A stretch of DNA of 64,000 nt from Coptis chinensis (lineage: Eukaryota > Streptophyta > Magnoliopsida > Ranunculales > Ranunculaceae). Location: the NCBI GenBank assembly GCA_015680905.1, contig CM027378.1, forward strand, positions 76,909,501-76,973,500, written 5' to 3'. Of the stretch, positions 23,941-35,247 are shown in pieces; the stretch's first letter is position 1, and each line of letters starts with the position of its first letter. Position numbers and translations under genes: made by a program. A model generated the notes under the pieces. That model searched no databases. It worked only from the letters and a program-made list of their open reading frames with translations, and had not been told where the DNA came from.

Positions 23941-26329
23941 CAAAAATTATGTTATAATTCATTTGGCATGAACAAAGTTCATATGGCATGAAGAAAGAAA
24001 ATGAGGAATGTAAAAGTGTGGTAAATAATTGGAAAATTAAAAAAAATAAGTAATTATCGGAAACGAAATAATGTCAAACTAATGCATACGGGACGCAATG
24101 TAGTTAAATAAAAGATGGCTCAAAATGCTTAAATAAAATATGCACGAAATAAAATTGCAAAAAATTTGATTGACTTATCTCACTAATAATACTTTTGAAT
24201 TGATGCATGCCAACGGAATAGCGATATTTGGATTATACCGTTGAAAATTAAACGTAGGGGCAGTTTAGTAATAATAGAAAGAAAATGAAGTTAACTAAGA
24301 ATTGGATTCAAAAGTTGCGGATAAGAATGCGGAGTAGATAAGAATAAAGATTAGAGACGAAATTGGATTAGAAAAGAATCCCATCAGAACTGAAAAACAG
24401 CTCAACCCTATATAAGTTAGTAATTTGTATAATGTTGGGCACTTTAATCTACACGCTTTGCATTAATGGTCTTCCTTTTCGCTTTTAACTCCGTAAGTAG
24501 TTTATTCTGACTTCGTTTCAAAAATTTAATCTTTATTCATTTTAATGATAGCCCATCACGCTTTTTTTTCTTTTGATTATGTTGGGGTTGATTATTTTAT
24601 TGAATTGTGGGCTTTTTTCTATTGTGATGAATGTGAAGAACCACGAATACAGTGCTGATTTAGATATTTATCTATATTCCAACTGAAGAAGCCCATCAAG
24701 CAATGTATGGAGGTTTAATTTGAATTATGTTTGGGTAATGTAAGAAATTTTAGAATGTTTATTATGTAGGACTTGTTTTCCCTGTTGGGACTATTAATGT
24801 GTTAGTAATTGGAGAGTGGGCGAGAGCCGAAAGGAGTGGTTTACTATATTATTTACTTTTTGTTCATCAAATGTAGTGTCAAACAAGAAGTTAAGTCTGC
24901 TAGAGAATTTTATATCATCAAAAGGATAGTTGACTGTTGACGTACAAATTCGTCTGTTTCTTTAATCTATGGTCCCTTTTAAAGAAGACGGTTTCATTAC
25001 CCGATTGGAATTATTGAACTCGTCTAGGAATTGTCTGTTTTTATTTAAGGGGTAATAAACTTGGGAAACAGTATCTCTACTAACATCGAACATTTAAAAT
25101 GGTGGGGCTTGGAATTGAATTGCCTGAAATTAAGGCCATGAATTATATGGAGCATGTGAACAAAGAATAATGATTTGGGGCAAGTGGAGCATACTAATAA
25201 GAACAGTGAAAAAATGATACGGTGTAGCGCCAGGAAGAAAAGGACACCGTACCTGTGTTGCCTTGATCTGACCCGGGTTTTTTTTTTTTTTTTTTTAGGT
25301 TAAAACGACCGTACTATACGGGCAAAATATAATCGAGAAGAAGAAGATGCGTTGACGATCGTAGACTTGGTGAGGTGGAAAGAAGGTGACAGATATAACG
25401 AATACATGAGGCCACGACATAATCTAGCTCAGGATCGAGCAGTTTCAAATTGGATCGGCTAGGATATTAAGCTTAAATTATTGAGTTTCGATAAAAACTT
25501 AAATTTGGCCTGTCGAAGAAAACGGAGAAAAGTGCGGAGAATATGACAAAGCGGTGTCGGAAACAGATATGTTAGTATTTTTTTTTTATCAGTTATCGTA
25601 AAATTTTGGTTAAGTCTGAAAGACTGACGAAAAGTTTATTCTTGTCGTCGCAGGTAGAAACGGCGGTACGACGGGAGAAAGAAATTCACGAAAAGACCGC
25701 GAATAAAAGTTTCGCTCCGCATGATCTCAATGCCTTGGAAAAAATAAATAAGGTGAAGATAATTTTCAATCCGCTCGGAAAGTTAACGTAATGCGAATTT
25801 TTTGCCGCACGGAGAAACGGCGGTAGTACAAGCAAAATATATTCACAAAGAGTCGACGGAGAAAAGTTTTGCATAACAAGGTGTCAATTAATGTCGTAGA
25901 AGAATGAAAGAAGCTGAAAGAAGTTTCGTTGAGAAAGATCAACTCAATGTCTTATAAATTGTCGAAAAGTTTAACTTCGGAAAGATTAAGTTATTCAATG
26001 CCTTAGAAAAATAATTAAAAGCGGCATATAGTTTCGCTTGAAACGGAAATAGTTGTACGAGTTGTATAAGCCAAAACTGATAATGAACCATTGCATTGAC
26101 TTTTCTCAAACCAATGATTATGTGATTGTGTGAATGTAATGCCAAAGAGCTAAAAAATGTTGTTGATGTAAATAAAAATAAAGTATGTTTTGGCAATTGA
26201 ATATAGTTGCGATGTCCGATAACATACCGCGTAAAAACCGACAATGTTGTTGATTTATATAGATGACACTAGAATGAAAATCCAATGCTAACTTTAAGTT
26301 TGCAAAATTAGATTGAGCTTAAAAATGCT

Positions 26330-27045
26330 CCGCCATTAAAAACAATCATCGATGTTGACATAAGCGAAAGTAACCCGACTAAAGCGATCGTAAAAGCGTT
26401 CAATTTAAAACCATCGAAATTAAACGCGGGTAATTTTTAATTTTGTCGTATAGCGATAATAACGACTAAGTGAGTAAAAGCGTTCAACTTAGACTAACTT
26501 TAAACGTGGTAATTTCGTCCGATTTTGTCGTGAGCGATAGTAACGACTTTCAGCGGCGTAAAAGCGTTCATGGTTTGAAATTAAACGTGGTAATTTCGCC
26601 GGATTTTGTTGTAGCGATAGTAACTCTAAACAAATCGGCGTTCAACTTAGGATTTGATTAAACGTGGTAATTTCGTCCGATTTTGTCGTAAAATTAGTAA
26701 ATTCTGATTTAGCGGCGAAAAGCGTTCATCTTAGGATGAAAATTAAACGTGGTAATTTCAAACGATTTTATCGTAGAGATAGTAACGACTAAGCCGAGAA
26801 AAGCCGCTTCATCTTAGGCCCATAAATTAAACGCGGTAATTTCGTGATTTTATCAATAGCGATAGTAACGAATTGCCTAAATGAGAAAGCCGTTCAACTT
26901 AAAGACCCATGAAATTAAACGAATTTCGTCAAATTTTGTTGTAACGATAGAAATAGTAAAGATTAACAAACATCTTAGATTCTAAAAATTAAACGTGGTA
27001 ATTTCGTCAAATTTTGTCGTAAGCGATAGTAATGTTATGCGATGG
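26330..27045. repeat. Satellite-like tandem array in the Ty3/gypsy fossil
   Basis: About eight degenerate copies of a 75-90 bp unit containing TAAACGTGGTAATTTCGTC, GATTTTGTCGTAAGCGATAG and AAAGCGTTCAACTTAG. Copies begin near 26430, 26505, 26587, 26661, 26747, 26832, 26915 and 26994. The array lies between the integrase remnant and the 3' LTR in element orientation. Tandem repeats in that position are known from Tat/Ogre-type plant elements. Confidence 0.8.
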
Positions 27046-28579
27046 AAACAAAATTATAACATTAGAACTCGGTTTTTCATTCAACTTGTTAATTTTGTCC
27101 TCATTTAGTAAAATAATTTGTTGCGACGAGCCGTAAACGAACATGTCGGGGCTGTCCATGGAAATAAACCAACAATGTCAAGGCCCCATTTCACAAAATG
27201 ACCAAGGTTTATGGATTGGATGACGCCGTGGGGAAGTTGACCAATATCATATATCATGTGTTTGACAAGGCACACACACTTCTGACAAACGCTTTAACAT
27301 CCTTTGGCATGTATGTCCACCAATACCATTGGGTCATTGCTATGTGAGCGAGACTTAAGCCCGGGAGTGGTGTTCACATAGTCCCCAATGAATTTCTTTG
27401 AGGCCTAGTAAATTGTTAGCTCACCAAAACAATGAAGGATAGGATTGAGACTTGTCTTTCTTTGTGATAGAGTTTTTTAGTCATTAGAATTCCCGAGCAT
27501 CGGCACCGCGATGATCGGCCGGTAGATACCGGTTTATTATCATCAAGCTCGTTAGAATCATCTTGACGATAAGTGTCTAATCCGGTGTTGTCATAACAAA
27601 GGACGACTTGATTTTCCACGGATAAGTTGTAGAATCTGTCTTACATCATACCACATAATCTTGTGCAATGATAGATATAAAATTTCATGCAATTTTGAAC
27701 CTAAATAAACGCCCATTCTATCATTAAGCGAAATGACCATTCAAATTGGCTAACGACTAACTTAGAATAATTAATTGTAACTTAGTCAGCCCCACCAAGA
27801 GTTGTCGCATACCACAAATGACAGTTTGGACTTCGCCATATTATTTGACGGTCAAATCCCCAATGTAGAGACCTCTCAATTATGTCTTCATTCAAAACTT
27901 CAGATGACACAAACAAGAGTGGAGGCGGACTTATTATGCGAACTATCGGTGTAAATCTAGCAATTAGCTGATATATCCGATAAATATTTCAAGTCATCAA
28001 AGGTAATGACAATTAGAGATCGACGCCTCATCGAAAAATGCTTTCAAATATCATCAATAAGAAAATCAGTCATTAGCGAAACCAAAGTTTGTCTCCTCGC
28101 TTAATTGTATGAGTGTCGAGACAATGTTGTAAACGCTGGTAACTTTTCCATTCTCCTATTATGTAGATGTTTGTTCGCGAAAAACTTCAAGAAGATATTC
28201 GACAAGTATAAACTTCGACTATTCCTTCTTTGAAATAAGCTTAAGGCGTCGACATCATGAAATAAGGCCGTCATGTAATATTTTCAATTCAAGAATGCCT
28301 CGAGACATATGACGGACATTATCCATTTTGATAAAGAATCGCCGAGGCAATAACTTTTCATTTGAATAATTTGGCGATCGGTGGAATCCAGAAGATCGTG
28401 ATGCAATCGGATGTTGAAAAGGAATAGGAGGGAGTTTCGATCCGCCTTGGTTGACCTGAACCGCATATTCGCGATGATCGTCGGTAATGGTGCATCGAGA
28501 ACTTAGGGTTCCTATTCATCATAACTTTTGTAGAACGTGATCGTCGGTTTTGCATAAGAACCGCAGACGGCGCCAATTA

Positions 28580-29051
28580 TGTTTCGACCAAATATGATCA
28601 AAACACTAAGTGATGATTATGAATAACGTTAGAAAGTAGTGAGGAAAGTGATGGTGATTGAGAGAATGATGAGACTGTACCTTTTCGGTTTGCATTACGC
28701 ACAAATTATCGATGGGATCAAGTCTCAAGAACGTAGTTCAATAAAAAATAGTTTGGTATTTATATAGGTAGAGTAGAGAGTCCTTTGTAGCTCAAGTAAT
28801 CTTGTAGCTTGAGTAATTGTGATAGACTATAACTTTCAACCGATAATTATCTCTTTGATAAGAAATGAATCTGGACATAAATCAATGTACATTAGTGGCA
28901 AGCCATGTGACTAAGGTTCATTTTTAGACCGCGTGAGTTAATGGGCCCTGATATTGATCTATGGTATCCTTGGCTTTAGCCCTATCGATTAAATGAATAA
29001 AATAGAGACCCCTACTAATGGACGTTTGCCACGTAGGTGGGGGTCGAAACA
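28580..29051 (-). repeat. 5' LTR of the minus-strand Ty3/gypsy element
   Basis: Complete TG...CA LTR of 472 bp with matching short inverted ends (TGTTTCGACC / GGTCGAAACA). The primer-binding site follows directly on the minus strand. Confidence 0.8.
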
Positions 29052-29056
29052 GATAT

Positions 29057-29368
29057 GATCTAATAACCATTGATAAACATCTCTACAAAAATTAGTCTCA
29101 TTTAGAAATCTCTAACCTAGTTAAAAATCATTTTCAATTTTTATTTTTTTTAAACGGTTCAAATTTTTCAATTTTGCAATCATCTTTTGACATAGTTAAA
29201 CATTATCAAATAAGTTGAAATTTTGTAGAGGTGATCCTCATAATTAGTTAAACACATCTACAAAAAATTATGTTATAATTCATGTTGTACATAGAGTTAT
29301 GGGGCATGGTATAAACTAGGATATAAAAAGTGTGGTAAACGAAACTTACTATATATATATATATATAT
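29057..29368. other. Spacer between LTR element and MULE
   Basis: AT-rich and without genes, ending in a TA microsatellite (29350-29368). The segment 29268-29340 resembles 23939-24030, just inside the other LTR of the neighbouring element; both share AATTATGTTATAATTCAT and AAAAGTGTGGTAAA. Confidence 0.5.
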
Positions 29369-30260
29369 CGGTTTGTCTAGAGTGCCACTCTTATAGTGAC
29401 ACTCTTATCTCACTCTTTTCTTGAACCGTCGGATCTCGCCCTCAAGATCTGAAGATCTAATTTACATAAAACCGATATTTCAAAATTTCGGTGTATTTCA
29501 AAATAAAAAAAAAATAAAAAATAAAACGAAAATAACAAAAAAGAAGGTGTAATTGGGTTCTCTCTCTTTCTCTCTCTCGGCTTCTTCTTCTCTGAGGGTA
29601 TCATTTGGCAATTCGGTTTCTTCATTCGGCTTCTTCTTCTCTGACAAGTATCATTTGGCAATTCAACTACTAGTTGCATCAATTCAAATTTAAACTTCTT
29701 TTGACTGTCTTTGTGGATAGAATTGATAGATATGTAATTACTATAGTGCACTTTTGGTTATGGTGCTTGCCTATTGGAACATTTTAATTGACACTTGGAT
29801 TGTCATTATACCATAAAAACTTGAATTTTGATTTAATTTAGGTTGCTATGATTATAGTTATGATTGATACCCTCGTTTAAAGACGGCGACAATTTCGGTG
29901 AACTCTGTCAGAGTTCTGTGAACTCTATCAAAGTTTTGAACTCTTTCAGAGTTCGGTGAACTCTGTCGTATTCTTCATGCCGTATTCTATCAGAGTTTTG
30001 AACTCGTCGGTTCGGTGAAGAAGATATTCGTGAACTCGTTTAGTTTGAACTATATTGGTGAACTCATTAATTTTGAACTAAATTTCGTGAACTAGCATAT
30101 TATTCGGTGAACTCGTTTAATTTCGAGTTTTGAACTTTGTCGAGTTTTGATGTTTTAAGTTATTTACATTGTTTATGTACATTGGGATTTTTGATTGCTT
30201 AAGTTATTTATATTTTCAATTTTTTCGATTTATAGAAATGGAGACAGGGACATCAATCAA
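29369..30260 (+). repeat. Left inverted arm of the MULE
   Basis: Terminal repeat (29369-29590) with CT-rich tract, then the GAACTCTGTCAGAGTTC-type array (29889-30150), then the transposase leader and ATG. The stretch 30120-30255 is matched in inverted orientation at 38700-38815, sharing TGTACATTGGGATTTTTGAT and GATTTATAGAAATGGAGACA. Confidence 0.75.
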
Positions 30261-32488
30261 TATCGAAGAAGACGAAGTTGGGTCTTCGCCTACTAAAGCC
30301 CCTCGCTCAAGGCACGCAAAACATTAGTCGCTTCCTTATATAGGAATGACTTTTACAAGTGTTGACGGGCAAAGACTTATTACAAAGAGTATGGTCAACA
30401 AGAGGGATTTGAGACTGCGGTTCGGACTACTTCCAAGCAACAAAATCGGTGGATTTGGTTAGTGGTTGTTTACCGTTTTACTCACGGAAGGGGTTAACAA
30501 GAGAGATGAAGTCCCATCAAGAAATACATCAACTATCCGTGTGGTTGCCAAGCTAGAATTGTATAAAGAAAATAATGCATGAGGAGATATATGAGGTCGG
30601 CGTTCATAATGACCATAGTCACGGTCCGGTGACCCCATCGAAGAGAATTTGCATGAAAACTAACAAACATATGCATGAAGCAAAGGCGTTTGACCGAGAT
30701 ATTTAGTGATAACAGTTTATCCGTTGGGAAAGTGGCATCCGTTTTCCATGGAGAGGAAGTCAGGTTTACATAAAAGATTGTTGGAACCATTATTATGGTT
30801 TGACCGTAAAGATGCCTAAAGAAGGTGATGCAACCGCCGCGGTCGCAATATTTTATTTTTGGAAGAGTGCCGAGGATCCCCGGTTCTACTACGCTATTGG
30901 ATTTAGATGAAAATGGGATCCGGTGAACTTTTTCTCGGTTCATGGGAGGTCTCGATCAAATGACTATTTCGGGGATGTTGTGTCTTTTGATACCACATAT
31001 CGCATAATGCATATTCCATGCTTTTTGCCCCCCTTTAATCGAGTCAACCATCATTATCGATGATTCAGTTTGGTTGGATTGTTGCTTGATGAGACGAAGA
31101 TACATTCATATGGCTATTTAAGGCCCGGCTTGCGCCCATGGGTTCTAACCGCAATCATCAACCGTATAGAGCGATAATCGCAGCCATTGCCAAAGTGTTT
31201 CCTAGTACTCGTCATCGTTTCGCCTTTGGCATATTATGTAGAAATTCCAAGAGAAGATGTCATTTACCAAATTTGAGACATTGGTAACCGAAGTTGAAGA
31301 ACACTATTTCTTTTTCATATAGGATTGTTGATTTTGAGAGAAGATGGTGTACAATCATTGAGAAGTATGAGTTATCCGAAAATCCTTTGGTTGACAGAGA
31401 TATATTCAATGCGGAGAAATGGGTTCCTTGTTATCTCGTTTTTTTGTCGGTATGCACACGATCGGGTCAAGTGAATCGATGAATGCTCATTATGACCAGG
31501 TTTGTCAATTCGACGACTCACGCTTTATGCAGTTTGTACATGGTAATGAGAAGTCTTTGGCTTTGCTTGCTAGGAAAGAAAGAGATTCTCGATTACCGCG
31601 ACCGAAAGCATAGTTCACGGATTGTGCCTAACGATGCTTTCCTTCTTATGCATGCCAATGGTCTATAATGATCTCAATATTCAATAAATTTAAAGAGCAA
31701 CTAGAAAAGGCAAAGATGGAGTACAAAATTGATGGGGAACAGATTGACAAGTATGGAACCGGAAGCTACATGGTGAAATGGAGAGACCCGCTGAAGAATT
31801 CTGTTTGGAGAGTGAGTTTCGATAGAGGAACCTTAGAGGGAGATTGCGAATGCAAGTACTTTCAGTTTATGGGTTTGCTTTGTGGTCATATCTTAAAGGT
31901 TTTTATGCGCTACGAGATTGAAGAGATTCCAAACCATTTTAGATTGACGCGGTGGATGCAAAAGGCTAACACTTATAGAGCGGAGTTTGATACTGGATTT
32001 GTGGTCAGGAATGTCTCAAATGAACCTTTGAGAGTGGCTCATTCTATCAAGGTTGCTTCTCAAGTGGCTTACGATGCGTCGCATACTTTTGAGGGTTATT
32101 CATATTTCATTGAAAAGATTGGTGAAATGGCTATTGAAATTTCAAAGTTTAATGAGACTTCCTACAAAGGAGACGCTTGAAGTTGCAGAGCCTCCAAGAG
32201 CCTTTTACCTTCGCTTAATACATCAATTTGAATGTTTAATTTGATATAAATTTAGTGTTTAATTCGGTGTTTAATTTGATATAAATATTTATTTTAATTC
32301 GGTCTTTATTTCAGCTATTGATTTTGAATCCCAACATTTCTCAAACAAAAGGGAGGGGGAAGAAGAAAGCGGATAGATGGAAATCCCCCAAAGGGATAGC
32401 CCTAAACAATTCAGGAAGAAAGTGTCACAGATGTGGACAGATTGCTAACCATGACTCGAGAAATTGTCCGGAGAAAAATAATATGTAA
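30238..32488 (+). pseudogene. FAR1/FHY3-type MULE transposase, broken
   Basis: A probable start ATG is at 30238 (METGTSINIEEDEVGSS). Parts in order: FAR1-type zinc-binding DNA-binding domain (about 30345-30560: FYKC, EGFETAVRTTSKQQNRW, then NYPCGCQARI); the DDE core region (about 30960-31235: YFGDVVSFDTTYR, VNHHYR, LLLDETKIH, IAAIAKVFPSTRHRFAFGIL); a stretch to 31610 (GSSESMNAHYD); and an open frame 31668-32180 with the SWIM zinc finger CxCxxFxxxGLLCxHILxVF and the VWRVSFDRGTLEGDCEC lead-in. After a probable intron there is a zinc knuckle CHRCGQIANHDSRNC and a stop at 32486-32488. Several stops and frameshifts interrupt the first two-thirds, so no full transposase can be read. FAR1-like transposases catalyse cut-and-paste transposition of MULEs. 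The relatives FHY3/FAR1 are domesticated transcription factors, but the flanking arms make transposon origin clear. Confidence 0.82.
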
Positions 32489-33519
32489 TCTGTCAATTGT
32501 AAGTATAGCTTTATTCAAAACTCTTTTGATTCTAAATGTTCACTAGTTCTAATGATATTTTATCTGCGCGTCATGGACTTCATTGATGTCTGGACTTGTT
32601 AAGAGTGGTTTAGATATGGCAGCCTTGTTAGAGTTTTATCAAATGTTGTTAAGTTGAACTGTGTCGAGGGTTGTGTTCTATTGCATCATTATGTCCATTG
32701 GATAGTATCTAATATTGCCAGCTAGGCTCTAGATAGGAAACATCATAATGATAGACCGGTGCTTTTTTTTTATAACTTCTTTCTCCCTTTTTATTTTCAA
32801 AGTTCAATATTGCTAGTTTAGGTTACATTTGGGGAGTTTAATTAGATTGAGTTCTAATCTCATTGATGTTGTAGAAAAGAGAAGTATGGCTCAAAGAGAA
32901 ATGGAGAATCTGGAGGCAAAGCTTTGCTTTAGGTAAAAATACTGCCTACTCATCTGTTCGTTTCCAGCCCCTCGACTTTGCATCAGTCGATCTTCAGTCT
33001 TTTCATCATTCTCTGCGGTTATGTTTATGACTGCTACAGTTCCACAAGATGCCACAGTATCACTGCCACCTTGACTATGCACCATTCGAAGAAAGTGCGT
33101 CAAAATTGAGTTATTAGCTACAACGGGAGAAATTGTCGTGGAAAGAGCGAGAGAAGAAGCAGAAGTGTTGAAAGAAGGTGGAGAAGTTGAAGAGAGCTGA
33201 AACTTGGAGTGAAAGGCTTGAACAAGCCAAAGCTAGGTGCAGGAAGGCTATACTTGTTGCTAATTCATTCTGATGTGCTTAAATGTTGTAATACATAACA
33301 ATAATATTTGGGATTGCATAAAACATTTTGATGTGCTTATTATAAATGTTACTGTTGTTATACAAGCGCGTCCACTTGCAATTTTGTTTCGTAAGTTGAT
33401 ATGATGTATTGATGCAGATACTATACCACCAGTATAATGCCAACGTTTGTCAACAACAAATTTACCTCAACTCATATGATCATCAATCAACATCAACAAA
33501 ATTTAGCTCAACTGATAAA
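32489..33519. other. Downstream part of MULE transposase unit
   Basis: Contains a short coiled-coil-like coding scrap on the plus strand (about 32887-32938, MAQREMENLEAKL) and a lysine/glutamate-rich stretch around 33120-33270. These resemble the tail of FAR1-like proteins. Otherwise AT-rich, probably the 3' end of the transposase transcript. Confidence 0.4.
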
Positions 33520-34157
33520 TTGCCAAAACACGAAACTTATGTTTTTTTGCCTCTTGACTGGTGTGGCCAAGGGGCAAAAAACGATTAACGCCATTTTTAT
33601 GCAAGTTCAAATCCAAACGATATGGCCAAGACGGTTTGGACTTAGTCCCAAACGGTGTGGCCATGCCGTTTGGGGACTAAGTCCAAACGGTGCGCCATAT
33701 CGTTTGGTACTAAGTCTTGCAAAAAAATGGCGCGTGTCTGCTTGGAACTTTGTCCCAAACGGCATGGCACCGTTTGGTACTAAGTCCAAACGGTGTGGCC
33801 ACACCGCTTGGGGACAAAGTCCAAACAGACACACCATTTTTTTTATCCAAGTTCAAATCCAAATGATATGGCCATATACGTTTGGTTTGGACTTTAAAGT
33901 CAAAAAAAATGGACGGTGTGTTTGGACTTTGTCCCCAAACGGCATGGCCACACCGTTTGGGACGGTGTTGCAAAAATGGCCATGCCGTTTGGGGACAAAG
34001 TCCAAACAGAACCACCATTTTTTTTAGACACGGTGTGGCCATGCCGTTTGGGACAAAGTCCAAACAGACACGCCATTTTTTTTGCAAGACTTAGTACCAA
34101 ACGATATGGCCACACCGTTCAAGAGGCAAAAAAACATATCTTTTGTGTTTTGGCAAA
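33520..34157. mobile_element. Foldback element packed with short palindromes
   Basis: The ends are inverted: TTGCCAAAACACGAAACTTA from 33520 and, read inward from 34156, TTGCCAAAACACAAAAGATA. Both continue ATGTTTTTTTGCCTCTTGA. Between them, a GC-richer core repeats inverted versions of AAACGGTGTGGCCA and GGCATGGCCACACCGTTT, spaced by GTCTGTTTGGACTTTGTCCC-like linkers. This gives many nested hairpins. Open frames on both strands here are artefacts of the repeats (NGMATPFGT, AWPHRLGL and similar). No target duplication could be fixed. Confidence 0.7.
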
Positions 34158-35247
34158 AACATTGCGTACTGCATTAGATTTTTGTGTTTTGGCAAATAAC
34201 ATTGGGATTTTTGTTGATAACATTGGGATTTTTGTGTTCTGCATTAGATTATTAATAGAGATACTTCGCTGTGATAAATTAAAATGCGCAAGTTGTCGGA
34301 GAGCACAAGAAGAGCCATTGAATGGATATAAACTAAGATCTAATCAAAGCACATACGCACAGCCCTGGTAAGTAGTATAACTGCATTTAATCAGACGGCA
34401 GACGTCCTATTAAAATCAATGCCTGCTAATCGAAGAAACATAACCAAAGGCCATTCTTTGGCATGCCGTTTTACTAGATCTTGCACCAAAAAACCCTAGG
34501 ATCTTAGGTGAACATGAAAAGAATGACAAGTCCAAAGCAAGATCACTATCATTTCATATTTCAACAATGTGACACCATGTGAAATACATTGTCCAATTAT
34601 CAACATAAAGCTAAGTTGCTACATATCAACAACTTGCACTTACAAAAGAGTCCTAACATAACATTTTTTGACTAAAGAGAGATTTCCAATCTAACTTTCT
34701 GACTTTAGTTGTATATCTAACTCTTTGTTCTTTATCTCCTTCCCGCAAAACAAAAAATTGAATAAACAGATCAGTCAAGCAAAGTTAAATCAAACCTGCT
34801 TTATTAAGGTCCGACAGAAAAACTAACCTCTCCACTTGCTTCCTCATGTTCACCATCTTCCGCCACCACCATTTGCCTAATTACCCCCCAATAAAAACAC
34901 ATGAATCAGTATAAATACTACCACATATGTCAAATCTAACACCAAATCTAGAAACCTCATTGATTGGAAAACTCTTGAACTTAAGTCATGATCAACTCTC
35001 AAAAGAACAAAGAAAAACAAATGCCAATAAACACTCCCCGCATCATCTCAACTAACACAAACTGAAAAGTAAAGCAAAACCCACATCATCTCAAATGCCA
35101 ATAAACACTCCCCGCATCATCTCAACTAACACAAACAAACCATTTCCATTTCCAACACTCGTCCCAACACAAGATAAAAGGAGGTAAACTAACCAAACTA
35201 ACCACTAAACCCTAAACTAACCAAACTCAACATACCTAAATCCTATG
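34158..35247. other. Spacer between the two MULE genes
   Basis: No gene recognised. It contains a direct duplication of CAAATGCCAATAAACACTCC (35017-35036 and 35093-35112), each copy continuing CCGCATCATCTCAACTAACA, and repeats of AACATTGGGATTTTTGT near 34198-34240. Confidence 0.5.

Larger units (their letters stand above)
23540..29056 (-). mobile_element. Ty3/gypsy LTR retrotransposon fossil, internally deleted
   Basis: An element from 23545 to 29051 bounded by TGTTTCGAC... and ...GTCGAAACA, with a perfect 5-bp target duplication GATAT (23540-23544, 29052-29056). Orientation is minus: the 5' LTR is 28580-29051 (472 bp) and the 3' LTR is 23545 to about 23940 (shorter). A primer-binding site TGGCGCCGTCTGCGG lies just inside the 5' LTR (about 28561-28575, minus strand). 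Remnants of a Ty3/gypsy integrase zinc-finger region and core are readable around 27100-27420. Gag, protease and reverse transcriptase are largely gone. The rest holds a tandem array. The element is broken many times and old: the LTRs differ by many substitutions and indels. The primer-site type and 3' array point to a Tat-like lineage, as inference. Confidence 0.8.

Noticed and set aside
30533-30943. 136-residue minus-strand open frame
   Set aside because: It is antisense to the FAR1-type transposase relic, whose plus-strand translation carries the recognisable motifs.
33607-34371. Overlapping long open frames on both strands (for example 33710-34087 minus and 33916-34371 plus)
   Set aside because: They translate the same palindromic repeat in several frames, giving repeated FGL/NGMAT words. 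This is repeat structure, not a protein.
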